A stretch of DNA of 64,000 nucleotides from Humibacter sp049446075 (GTDB lineage: Bacteria > Actinomycetota > Actinomycetes > Actinomycetales > Microbacteriaceae): assembly GCF_049446075.1 (NCBI RefSeq), contig NZ_JBMSEB010000001.1:2108001-2172000 (forward strand), written 5' to 3'. Below the pieces are notes generated by a model that worked only from the letters and a program-made list of their open reading frames with translations, made no database searches and was not told the origin of the DNA. A program made the translations under genes and the position numbers. Positions 43,946-51,926 of this stretch are shown here, piece by piece; the stretch's first letter is position 1, and each line of letters opens with the position of its first letter.

Positions 43946-44628
43946 CGGCGGCGCTGCCTGACGTGTCGCGGTTCCTGGCGGCACTCGACGCGCTGGGCGA
44001 GGCGGGCGCGCATGGGGACCGCGTCGGCGGGGCATCCGACGACTCGGAGTTCCTCTACGACCCTGCGACTTCCGATGGCGCCTTACGCAGACGGAACCTG
44101 CTCAGCTACCTCCAGCTGATGGGCGAGATCGGCCCGCACGTGCTGCTGCTGGCCGAAGCGCCCGGATATCGAGGGATGTCCGTGAGCGGCATCCCCTTCA
44201 CGAGCGTGCGCGAGCTCGCGGCGCGGCCCGGCCTCATCACCGGACGGCCTGGGGGCGACGGGTTCGAGGTGCCCGAGCATCCAGCCGCGTCGTGGGAGTC
44301 CTCGTCTGGCATCGTGTGGCGCGCGCTCGCGGCGTGGCGCGGGCCGCTTCCGTTGCTCTGGGGCGTCTATCCGAACCATCCGTTCGTGCGTGGCGATCGG
44401 GCCACGAACCGGGCACCCAGACCGGCGGAGGTTCGTGCGGGCGTACCTGTGGCACTCGAACTCGCGAAGGCGTTCGGTATCGAGACGATCGCGGCGGTCG
44501 GGCGTAAGGCGCAGGGCGCGATGGCGGCGGCCGGTGTCGATGCTCCCGCTCTTCGGCACCCGGCGCAGGGCGCAGCAACGGTGTTCACGGCTCAGCTCGC
44601 CGAGTTGAACGAGCGGATGCTCTCGTGA
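43942..44628 (+). CDS. Uracil-DNA glycosylase-like protein
   Basis: A 228-residue protein with the fold signals of the uracil-DNA glycosylase superfamily: motif 1 in LLLAEAPGYRG (about 69-79), SGIPFTS, a Tyr/Asn block in WGVYPNHPF, and a C-terminal RHPAQG like the HPS/HPSP loop. Catalytic residues differ from family 1 UDG, so base specificity is open. The GTG start overlaps the zinc-finger gene by 4 bp, and its own stop overlaps the next gene by GTGA. Confidence 0.75.
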   Translation: MTAALPDVSRFLAALDALGEAGAHGDRVGGASDDSEFLYDPATSDGALRRRNLLSYLQLMGEIGPHVLLLAEAPGYRGMSVSGIPFTSVRELAARPGLITGRPGGDGFEVPEHPAASWESSSGIVWRALAAWRGPLPLLWGVYPNHPFVRGDRATNRAPRPAEVRAGVPVALELAKAFGIETIAAVGRKAQGAMAAAGVDAPALRHPAQGAATVFTAQLAELNERMLS

Positions 44629-45050
44629 CCACCGCGCACACACCGCTCGCCGACAGCGCCCCGTGCCCGTGCGGCAGCGGCGAAGCCTATGGCTCGTGCT
44701 GCGCCCCGCTCCACCGTGGACGCGCCGCCGCCACACCCGAGGCCCTCATGCGGTCGCGGTACTCGGCGTTCGCGGTGGGTGACGCGGAATACCTGCGCGC
44801 GACGTGGCATCCGTCGACTCGGCCGCCAGAGGTCGAACTCGATCCGGCCGTGCAGTGGCGTCGGCTCGACATCGTGGGATCCCTTGGGGGCGCTGTGGGT
44901 GACGATGCCGGCGAGGTGGAGTTCCGGGCGTTCTGGCGCGTGCTTCCCGTACCGGGGCGCGATCGCGACGGGGGCGTGCTGCACGAGCGCAGCCGTTTCG
45001 TGCGCGAGGGGCGCCGGTGGTACTACATGGACGGCGACATTCTCGGCTGA
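44625..45050 (+). CDS. YchJ family protein with SEC-C motif
   Basis: A 141-residue UPF0225/YchJ protein. The N-terminal CPCGSGEAYGSCCAPLH is a SEC-C zinc motif, followed by the cystatin-like core (RSRYSAFAVGDAEYLRATWHPSTRP) and FVREGRRWYYMDGD. Function unknown; SEC-C motifs often bind proteins such as ribosome or Sec components. GTG start at 44625, last gene of the operon with the UDG-like and zinc-finger genes. Confidence 0.8.
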   Translation: MTTAHTPLADSAPCPCGSGEAYGSCCAPLHRGRAAATPEALMRSRYSAFAVGDAEYLRATWHPSTRPPEVELDPAVQWRRLDIVGSLGGAVGDDAGEVEFRAFWRVLPVPGRDRDGGVLHERSRFVREGRRWYYMDGDILG

Positions 45051-45078
45051 CGCGCGCCGGATTCGGCGCCAGGACGCA

Positions 45079-45156
45079 CGAGATCCCGTCTCGCTGACGA
45101 AACGCGTGAACGGCATGCGCTCTCTGCGCAGTTTCTGTCGGTGAAACGGGATCTCG
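45079..45156. terminator. Long imperfect hairpin between YchJ and PadR genes
   Basis: Outer arms 45079-45089 and 45146-45156 (CGAGATCCCGT and complement) are perfect, and inner stretches also pair in part (CTGACGAAAC with GTTTCTGTCGG). It lies between convergent genes and fits a shared terminator. Confidence 0.45.
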
Positions 45157-45180
45157 GTATCGCGCGGGATGCGCGCTTGA

Positions 45181-45864
45181 TCACTCGGCGAGGATCAGGT
45201 ACAGCGCCTTGCGCAGTTCGTCGATCTTCTCGGCGGCCTGCTTGCGTTGCTCGTCGGTGGCGGCGAACCGGTACTGGTGCACCACACCCATCAGTTTGGC
45301 CGTGGCCTCGTGCAGTGCGGCATCCGCCTCGCTGCGACCGGGAGTAGCCTGCCACGCCGCGTCGAGCTCGGACTCGTGTTCGGCGACGTAGGCCTTGCCC
45401 GGGTCGGTCAGCGCGTAGTCGGTGCGGCGGCCGTCACCGGTCGCCTCCACCAGCTCCTCGTCGACGAGCTGCTGCAGCGTGGGGTATACAGAGCCGGGGC
45501 TCGGCTTCCACAGTCCGTCGGTCTTCTCGGCGATGGCCTTGATCAGCGCGTAGCCGTTCTTCGGCCCTTCGGCGAGCAGGCTCAGGATGGCGGCACGGAT
45601 GTCTCCGCGCGACGCACGCTTGCGCCCTCGCGGCCCGAACGCGGCAAGCATCGCCGGATCGAAGCCTCGCGGGTCGAACGTGGGGCCGAAGCCCCGGCCC
45701 GGTCCGAACCCGCGGCCGAAGCCTGGGGCTCCCTGGGCCGCACCGTGGTGGTCGTGCTCGCCGCCGTGGTGGTGGCGGTGCGGACCGTTCCCCCAGCACT
45801 CGCTGGGAGCATTGTGATCGTGTTGGCGACGCTGTCGGTCGCCGGGGAAGTAGTCGTTCCTCAT
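45181..45864 (-). CDS. PadR family transcriptional regulator with His-rich N-terminus
   Basis: A 227-residue regulator. Residues about 85-160 form the PadR winged helix (ILSLLAEGPKNGYALIKAIAEKTDGLWKPSPGSVYPTLQQL). The first 80 residues are unusual: a His cluster (HRHHHGGEHDHHG) followed by Gly/Phe/Arg repeats, which could bind metal ions. A helical C-terminus (about 185-227) gives dimerisation. No target gene is adjacent; a CGATATATCG palindrome in its own promoter suggests autorepression. Confidence 0.85.
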   Translation of the reverse strand: MRNDYFPGDRQRRQHDHNAPSECWGNGPHRHHHGGEHDHHGAAQGAPGFGRGFGPGRGFGPTFDPRGFDPAMLAAFGPRGRKRASRGDIRAAILSLLAEGPKNGYALIKAIAEKTDGLWKPSPGSVYPTLQQLVDEELVEATGDGRRTDYALTDPGKAYVAEHESELDAAWQATPGRSEADAALHEATAKLMGVVHQYRFAATDEQRKQAAEKIDELRKALYLILAE

Positions 45865-45902
45865 GGCAAATCTCCTATCGTGGACTATCTAAGACGTGTC
45901 AA

Positions 45903-45912
45903 CGATATATCG
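45903..45912. promoter_or_regulatory. Palindrome CGATATATCG, likely PadR operator
   Basis: A perfect 10-bp palindrome 39 bp upstream of the padR-type start, in an AT-rich stretch. Position suggests autoregulation. Confidence 0.55.
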
Positions 45913-46076
45913 CTAGGGTCTATTCCGCAAGAAGTGAGCAACGGCTGACGGGAATCATCCGTCCCGGGAGGTTGCGGCATCCGTCGAAATAGGGACATGA
46001 CGTGCTTCGTGTCCCGTTGATCGATCGCCTACGGGGTGGGGCTGCTGGGTGTCGCTGTGGGAGTAGCCTGGCGCGC

Positions 46077-46751
46077 GTGAAGAGGATGGGTGAGCAGAAG
46101 GCTCGTTCACGTCGCCTGTCGCGTTGGAGTGGAGCGGGCGTCGGAGTTCTCGCTGTCGCCCTCTGTATTGGACTCACTGGTTGCGCCGACGCCCAGGCTC
46201 GCGTCGCCGCTTCTGTCCCTGCGGCACCGACACGAATCGGGACGCTCCCAACGACTCCGAGCCCTGTCCGGGCTCCTGCCGTCCCGTCGCCACGGCCCGG
46301 CGTCACCGCGGACGCGGCGTCAGAAGCGAAGGCGACGGCGTGGTTGGATGGCGCAGTATTGCCGCCGGGCGCCACCCGGGTGAAGGCGCCGCCTCCTGGT
46401 ACGGCGATCGATGATCAGGAGCAAGCATGGTGGTGCGAGCCGATGGCGAAGTCCGAAGCGTATTGGACGGTCTCGGGCATGAGCATGGTCGATGCAGCGA
46501 ATTGGTTGCGTGCGCATCCCAGTAACGGGCTGCGGGTCGTCTTCCCGAGCCTGGAAACGCCGAACCCGGATGTGACCAACGACTATGTGCATGACTTCCC
46601 CTCGCCGACCGCCTTCGAGGGCATGACGTTCAACCTCGCCAGCTTGGGTGACAACGGCGCCGTCATCCACCTCCAGATCGCGGTCCTGTCCTCCAACTCG
46701 ACCTGCGCCACCGCCGGCCCCGGACAGCAACTCATGACCGCGGGCGGCTGA
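46077..46751 (+). CDS. Putative lipoprotein of unknown function
   Basis: A 224-residue secreted protein. The N-terminus is basic (KARSRRLSRW), then hydrophobic, with lipobox LTGC, so it should be membrane anchored outside the cell. A proline/alanine-rich linker of about 50 residues leads to a folded part from about 95 on (LDGAVLPPGATRVKAPPPG ... MVDAANWLRAHPSNG). No family is recognised. A TAGCCT -10 box (46064-46069) lies 7 nt before the GTG, giving a leaderless message; an open frame continues upstream to 46002 but lacks support. Confidence 0.65.
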   Translation: MKRMGEQKARSRRLSRWSGAGVGVLAVALCIGLTGCADAQARVAASVPAAPTRIGTLPTTPSPVRAPAVPSPRPGVTADAASEAKATAWLDGAVLPPGATRVKAPPPGTAIDDQEQAWWCEPMAKSEAYWTVSGMSMVDAANWLRAHPSNGLRVVFPSLETPNPDVTNDYVHDFPSPTAFEGMTFNLASLGDNGAVIHLQIAVLSSNSTCATAGPGQQLMTAGG

Positions 46752-46824
46752 GCCTGCACTGAGTGCCATCGCCTTGTGAAACACGGTGCGGGCAGCAGGC
46801 CCGCGGTGGGAGACTTCCCGTGTT

Positions 46825-46992
46825 ATGGAGCCCTATGTCGTGGCGTCTCACACTGCCGGAGCCGTATTCGATGTCAGCGTCGCGCTCTTTGCCGCCGGCG
46901 AATTGCAGCAGGTATTCCGCCTCCGCCACGGGGCCAAGACTTCAAGCTTTCGGGACGAGGCGGTCTTGCGGGTGATCTTCTTCGCCGGATAG
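46825..46992 (+). pseudogene. Truncated membrane-protein remnant
   Basis: A 55-codon frame reads MEPYVVASHTAGAVFDVSVA and later GELQQVFRLRHGAK then VIFFAG, which resembles the first helix and loop of small integral membrane proteins (isoprenylcysteine methyltransferase-like) of related bacteria, but a stop comes right after the second helix begins. I read it as the 5' remnant of a lost gene. It could instead be a genuine short protein. The rest of 46752-47020 shows nothing else. Confidence 0.35.
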
Positions 46993-47020
46993 ATCGTGGT
47001 CCCGACGAGTCCGCCACCGA

Positions 47021-47575
47021 TCAGGCGCCCTGCTGCTTGGCCCAGGCGGCGACGCGCGACGCGCTCTCCTCGGCCGAGAGGTCCTCGACGCGAGTCATCA
47101 CGGCCCAGCGCACGCCGAATGGGTCGAGGATCGAGGAAAAGCGATCCCCGGTGACGAACGTGGCGGGCTGTTCGCGCACGGTTGCGCCCGCGGATGCCGC
47201 GGCATCCGTCACCGCGTCGCAGTCCTGCACATAGATCGCGAGTGTGAACGGCCGCCGCTCGGGGTCATCGAGCGCGACGAGCCCCACTTCTTCCATCGGA
47301 TCGCTCAGCGTGATCATGCCGTGCCCGAAGTCGACGACTGCGTGGGCGATCGCGTCGCCGTCCGGGAAGCGCGTGACATCGACCACGCGCGCGCCGAAAA
47401 CGTCGCGATAGAACTCGAGGGCGGCCGCCGCGTTGCGCACCACGATGTGCGGCGTGATCGAGGTGGATCCGTTCGGGATGCCGTCGGTCGTGTAGCTGCC
47501 GTTGGCCGCCGTCGGGTGCGTCGCCGTGGCAGGGCTCTGTGTGCCGGTGTCGTTGATCGTCTGATCTTGCGTCAT
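47021..47575 (-). CDS. VOC/glyoxalase family protein, PhnB-like
   Basis: A 184-residue protein of the vicinal-oxygen-chelate fold in the PhnB style (ITPHIVVRNAAAALEFYRDVFGA ... HGMITLSD ... YVQDCDAVTDAAASAGA ... DRFSSILDPFGVRWAVMT). It may bind small toxic or antibiotic compounds or lack activity. A TAGCGT -10 box (47583-47588) lies 7 nt before the ATG, so a leaderless message is likely. A Thr/Ala-rich stretch of 40 residues precedes the fold. It is divergent from the AraC-type gene and shares an 88-bp promoter region with it. Confidence 0.8.
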   Translation of the reverse strand: MTQDQTINDTGTQSPATATHPTAANGSYTTDGIPNGSTSITPHIVVRNAAAALEFYRDVFGARVVDVTRFPDGDAIAHAVVDFGHGMITLSDPMEEVGLVALDDPERRPFTLAIYVQDCDAVTDAAASAGATVREQPATFVTGDRFSSILDPFGVRWAVMTRVEDLSAEESASRVAAWAKQQGA

Positions 47576-47663
47576 GCCTTCGACGCTAGGAGCGGCACGC
47601 TGCACGGTCTTGTACTTTTGCGACAGCCCGCGAGTTTCGAGATGCGGCGAGGATGAGGACTCG

Positions 47664-48494
47664 ATGACCGGCACCTCCCCGAAATCGCGAGGGCACCTCA
47701 ACCCGGGTGATCCTCGCGTGGCCTTCGACCGTTTCGCACTGCCCCGGGAATTTGACGCCCTTGTTCGACACGTGTGGGTGGTGCGCTGGCATGTGCCCAT
47801 CGGCGAAGAGGCCGCCCAACGCGTGCTCGCATACCCGGCGTTCAACGCCGTGCTCGAAACCTCGTCTCATCAAGAGCGGCCAGACCAGATCCGCGGCCTC
47901 GCCCTCTACCCGCCCACCGGGCGTGTAGCCGTGCGGCGCCTGTATGGCGAGGGCGCGGCGGTCGGGGTCCTGCTCCGGCCGTGCGCCGGCCGTGTTCTGC
48001 TGGAGGGCAGTGGGGTTCTGCCATCCGCCGTACCGGTTCAGGGGCTGCCTCTGACGGATGCCCACGGCATCGAGACCGCCCTCACGTCCGCCTCTCGCGA
48101 TCGGGTGCGTGACGCGCTCGTGGACTGGCTGCGGCCGCATGCCGGGCTGGTGGGCGAGCGCGACCGTCTGGTCAACGAGGCGTGCCGGCTCGCGGAAGAG
48201 GATGCATCCCTCGAGCGGGCGGCCGACCTCGCGGCCGCGATCGGCGTAACGCCGCGAACCCTGGAACGCACGGTGCGCGAGTACCTGGGCCTGAGCCCGA
48301 AATGGCTCATCGAATGCCGGCGGCTGCAGGCGGCGGCCACCACTTTGTACACAGAGCCGCACACCGACCTCAGCGAGCTAGCGGCACAACTCGGGTTCGC
48401 GGACTACGCGCACTTCTCGCGCCGCTACCGATCCGTGCTCGGTGAGACTCCGGCGCAGACCAGGAACGCAGGACGCTCGCGCGCGACCGCCTGA
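47664..48494 (+). CDS. AraC family transcriptional regulator
   Basis: A 276-residue regulator. The C-terminal part (about 180-265) is the two-helix-turn-helix AraC domain (DLAAAIGVTPRTLERTVREYLGLSPKWLIECRRLQAA ... DYAHFSRRYRSVLGETPAQTR). The N-terminal sensor looks like the DUF6597-type domain. It lies divergent to the VOC protein, which is a plausible target. The start at 47664 follows GGATGAGG; the frame is open back to 47574. Confidence 0.87.
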   Translation: MTGTSPKSRGHLNPGDPRVAFDRFALPREFDALVRHVWVVRWHVPIGEEAAQRVLAYPAFNAVLETSSHQERPDQIRGLALYPPTGRVAVRRLYGEGAAVGVLLRPCAGRVLLEGSGVLPSAVPVQGLPLTDAHGIETALTSASRDRVRDALVDWLRPHAGLVGERDRLVNEACRLAEEDASLERAADLAAAIGVTPRTLERTVREYLGLSPKWLIECRRLQAAATTLYTEPHTDLSELAAQLGFADYAHFSRRYRSVLGETPAQTRNAGRSRATA

Positions 48495-48528
48495 GCCGCT
48501 CACGTGAATCGACGAGAAACGTCTGCAA

Positions 48529-49959
48529 CTACCCGAGCAGCGTCGCTGCCTTGGCGTCGAGGAAGTCCACATGCAGGTGGTTGCAGGTGTCGTCGATCTG
48601 CTTGAAGTGCCCGAGCGAGAGGCTCGAGCGGCAATTCACCTGGCCGACCGTGGCATCCGTCGGCACGACCCCGTCGAGGTCTTCGATGAGCTTGATCGAG
48701 TTGGCATCCCCGCCCGTGAGCGACTGGCCGTTCAGGCGGAAGAAGTCGACGGCGTGGCCTCCGCCTTCGGTGTAGTGGGCTGACGCCGTTCCTGCGCCCT
48801 CGATCTGGCCGGTGCAGTGCCTGTTGATGTCGCTGACACCCACGGTGTTGAACTTGGTGAGCGCGAACGCGATGGTCTGGAGCACTCGGTAGTCGATCCC
48901 GCACCCCTGAACGGCTTCGCCCGCGGCGAGGTAGCGGATCTCGAAGATGTGGTCTGGCGTGCTGCCGGTGAGCCGCCCCTGCGCCACGGCGGACATCAGC
49001 TGCTGCGCGAGCGCCTGCACCTCGGGCGCCACGACGGATCCGGTCGTGGTGTCGAGCGCAGTCGAGATGGTGTGAGCGCCGTAGTCGTCGCGATCGACGA
49101 CGCCCGTGTGAACGGCACCCACGGCGAGCGTCTGCGTCTTGCCGGTGGTCGGATCGACCCAGGTCGGCGTCTCGAACTGGGCGTAGGCGGGCACGGCAGT
49201 GGTGGCGACGAGGCCCGCAGCTGCGAACATGATCACGGCTTTGGCGAGGACGCGAGACAGCGGCGAGCGGCGGCGACCTACGACGGCCGGACTCGAGGTC
49301 TGTCGCTTCGAAGGCCGGGCGAGCAGCTTGGTCTTCGCTTGCTTCTCGGGCTTCGCGGACGGCCTGGTCTTGGCAGGCTTCGTGGACGAGGCGAGGCCCA
49401 TCGCAGCCGGCCTCGACTTCGGGGCCTTCGCCTTGCTCCGAATCTGCGGCGTGTCCGCGGCCATTCTGGCGCTGCGCCTCGTGCCCGGAACGGATGCCTG
49501 CGGAACGGATGCCTGCGCATCGGTCCCCGCTCCGAAGCCGGCCGGCAGCGACACCGGTCCGGTGGGCGGCAGGGTCTCCGGCGCCGGGAGAGTGATCGGC
49601 ACGGGACCTGAGTCGGTCGCTCGAGCGAGCTCATCCGGACGCAGCCGTACCCGGCCGGTCTGAGTGGTGATGGGGACCGTGTCGAGGCGGTGAGTGTGCG
49701 TCGCATCCAACACGCGCCGGGAATCGTCGCGGCGAGCATCCGTCTCGCGACCGTCGAGGTGGGCGACGCCGTGCTCGTGCCGATCGGCCGATGCGAGGCG
49801 CTCGGCGAAGGGGTCCGACTCCGCTCGGCGCCGTAGCGCCGCCTCTTCGAATGCGCGACGCGCCTTGCGGCTCGTGAACACCTGGCTGCCCGAATCGGGC
49901 GCATTCGAGCCGTCGTTCGTCCCCGGACTGGGGCGAGCGGCACGGGTAGGTTCAGTCAC
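48529..49959 (-). CDS. Membrane-anchored protein with M15-like metallopeptidase motif
   Basis: A 476-residue protein. Residues 1-230 are low-complexity (Ala, Pro, Lys, Arg rich) and lead to one membrane helix (about 234-253, AKAVIMFAAAGLVATTA). The exported C-terminal domain has S393-A-H395, GHAVDF (His402, Asp405) and NHLHVD (His461, His463). The pattern SxH...GxAxD...HxH is that of M15 D-Ala-D-Ala peptidases and relatives, with a three-residue insertion. A wall-peptide role is an inference; a strictly inactive homologue cannot be excluded. No neighbours help. Confidence 0.55.
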   Translation of the reverse strand: MTEPTRAARPSPGTNDGSNAPDSGSQVFTSRKARRAFEEAALRRRAESDPFAERLASADRHEHGVAHLDGRETDARRDDSRRVLDATHTHRLDTVPITTQTGRVRLRPDELARATDSGPVPITLPAPETLPPTGPVSLPAGFGAGTDAQASVPQASVPGTRRSARMAADTPQIRSKAKAPKSRPAAMGLASSTKPAKTRPSAKPEKQAKTKLLARPSKRQTSSPAVVGRRRSPLSRVLAKAVIMFAAAGLVATTAVPAYAQFETPTWVDPTTGKTQTLAVGAVHTGVVDRDDYGAHTISTALDTTTGSVVAPEVQALAQQLMSAVAQGRLTGSTPDHIFEIRYLAAGEAVQGCGIDYRVLQTIAFALTKFNTVGVSDINRHCTGQIEGAGTASAHYTEGGGHAVDFFRLNGQSLTGGDANSIKLIEDLDGVVPTDATVGQVNCRSSLSLGHFKQIDDTCNHLHVDFLDAKAATLLG

Positions 49960-50106
49960 AGGGCGAGATCTCGGGCTGGCGGTCGGGCAAGCGGGCTTAG
50001 CACTGCGTGCTTTACGCCCGCAAGGCTACGGGCACAGTGGTCCATGTTATCCACCTGTTATCTGGATGTCACCTTGTTATGCACATCCGAGCATGCAAGG
50101 GACGGT

Positions 50107-51405
50107 TCAGAAGGCCCCGAACAGACCGGATTCCAGCGCAGCTCGTTTGTCCTGCAGCCGTTCCCGCTCGCGATCGTTGTCGCACAATGCGATGGCTTCG
50201 TCGTAGGCGAGAGCTGCGGCATCCAACCGCCCGATGCGCTGCAGCATGTCGGCCCGCGCCGCCTGAACGTAGGGGTAGCGCACGAGCTGGGGCTCGGCGG
50301 CGAGGGCGTCCAGCAGCGGCACCGCCTCCTCCGGGCCGCGCGCGAATCCGATGGCTATCGCCCTGTTGAGCTCGACGACGGGCGAGGGCCAGATCGCGCG
50401 AAGCGTGTCGTACAGCCCCACGATGCGGCGCCAGTCCGTGAGCTCCCAGCTGGGACTGCAGTCGTGCACGGCGGCGATCGCGGCCAGCAGCGTGAACCGG
50501 CCAGGTCGCGGCGCCTCCGTTGCCACAGCGAGCAGATCGAGCCCGTGTTCGATCCACAGATGGTCCCAGCGGCGCCTGTCCTGCTGATCGAGCAGAATCT
50601 CGGCACCGTCGGCATCCGTTCGCGCGGCGCGCCTGGCCTCCGTCAGGTAGACGAGCGAGAGCAGGCCCGCGACATCGGCATCGCCGGGCAGCAGCCGTCG
50701 CAGCAGCTCGGCGAGCTCGATGCCGCGTTCGCTCAACTCTCTGCGAATGAGCTCGGCTCCGGTCGGAGCGGTATGTCCCGTCGCATAGACGAGATGCACG
50801 ACGTCGAGAACGCCGTCGATACGTTCACCGATGTCGTCCGCCGCGGGCAGGCGGTACGGGATGCCCGCCTCGGAGATCTTGCGCTTGGCCCTGGTGATGC
50901 GGGCGGCCATCGTCGGCTCGGAGACCAGGAAGGCGCGGGCGACCTCTGCGGTGCTGAGCCCGCACACCATGCGAAGCGTGAGCGCGACCCGGGAGTCGAA
51001 GGCGAGTGCCGGGTGGCAGCACGTGAAAATCAGCCGCAGACGGTCGTCGGCGACCGGCGAGTCCTCGTCGTCGGAACCAAGCGGCGACCCGGATGCCGCT
51101 GCGCGCTCATCCGGGTCCGCAAGCTTGGGCAAGGCGCGGCGCGAGACATCGGCTCGGCGCTTGAGGTCGAGCGCACGGCGCTTCGCCGTGGTGGTCAGCC
51201 AGGCGCCAGGGCTGGCGGGGATGCCGGCGGCCGGCCAGGTCTCGAGAGCTTTGGCGTAGGCATCCTGCACGGCTTCTTCTGCTTCGTCGAGGTCACCCGT
51301 GACGCGGGCGGTGGCCGCCAGCACGAAGCCCCACTCACGGCGGTGCGCGTCGGCGACCGCCGCCGCGACTTCCGCGGGTGGAACGTTCGTGCCGGCGTCG
51401 CGCAT
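50107..51405 (-). CDS. ECF42-type RNA polymerase sigma factor, second copy
   Basis: A 432-residue sigma factor of the same kind as the one at 20068: region 2 (FVLAATARVTGDLDEAEEAVQDAYAKALETW), region 4 (STAEVARAFLVSEPTMAARITRAKRKI) and a C-terminal extension of about 240 residues (YPYVQAARADMLQRIGRLDAAALAYDEAIALCDN at the end, TPR-like). Its ATG lies one base after the stop of the YciI-type gene, so the pair is one transcript. No anti-sigma factor is nearby. The target promoters are unknown. Confidence 0.88.
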   Translation of the reverse strand: MRDAGTNVPPAEVAAAVADAHRREWGFVLAATARVTGDLDEAEEAVQDAYAKALETWPAAGIPASPGAWLTTTAKRRALDLKRRADVSRRALPKLADPDERAAASGSPLGSDDEDSPVADDRLRLIFTCCHPALAFDSRVALTLRMVCGLSTAEVARAFLVSEPTMAARITRAKRKISEAGIPYRLPAADDIGERIDGVLDVVHLVYATGHTAPTGAELIRRELSERGIELAELLRRLLPGDADVAGLLSLVYLTEARRAARTDADGAEILLDQQDRRRWDHLWIEHGLDLLAVATEAPRPGRFTLLAAIAAVHDCSPSWELTDWRRIVGLYDTLRAIWPSPVVELNRAIAIGFARGPEEAVPLLDALAAEPQLVRYPYVQAARADMLQRIGRLDAAALAYDEAIALCDNDRERERLQDKRAALESGLFGAF

Positions 51406-51406
51406 C

Positions 51407-51745
51407 TCAGCTCCGCACCGACACCGGGCGAACCTCGATGCCACCTCCCACCACTGGCACCTGCTTGGCGAGGGCGATCGCTTCGTCGAGATCGGCGACG
51501 TCGATGATCCAGTAGCCGCCGAGCACCTCCTTGCTCTCGACGAAGACGCCGTCGGTGACGGTCACGTTGCCTGAGGCATCCCTGCGCACAGATGTCGCGG
51601 TGTCGCGACCGGTGAGCCCGGCGCCGCTCACGAGGCGATCGGCGTTCTTCTCCATGAACTCCTGGAACGGCGAGCTCACGGCTCCCCCCCGCGCGCTTGC
51701 CATCTGGGACTCGTCGGTGTGAACCAGCAGAATGTATTCGGTCAT
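51407..51745 (-). CDS. YciI family protein, partner of the second ECF42
   Basis: A 112-residue YciI-type protein (MTEYILLVHTDE ... VTDGVFVESKEVLGGYWIIDVADLDEAIALAKQVP). The DGPF motif reads DGVF, a variant. GGATGAGG precedes the ATG. Like the protein at 21365 it stands directly before an ECF42 sigma gene. The gap 51746-51926 holds a TCGAAGGG-type repeat fragment near 51888 and no gene. Confidence 0.83.
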   Translation of the reverse strand: MTEYILLVHTDESQMASARGGAVSSPFQEFMEKNADRLVSGAGLTGRDTATSVRRDASGNVTVTDGVFVESKEVLGGYWIIDVADLDEAIALAKQVPVVGGGIEVRPVSVRS

Positions 51746-51926
51746 GGCCTCATCCTTGTCTTCTCGTTGATGGTTGTCTCCAACCGATTGCCCTCTGAAG
51801 TTGGGCTCATCAATACCGACGCGAACGGTGCGGTGAAATCGACAGCGCTGAGGACGCGCTTCGATCCGGGGCTTCGCCGTTACCGTTCCTGAGGCTGTCG
51901 AAGGGCAACCCACCGAGCCGCCGGCG

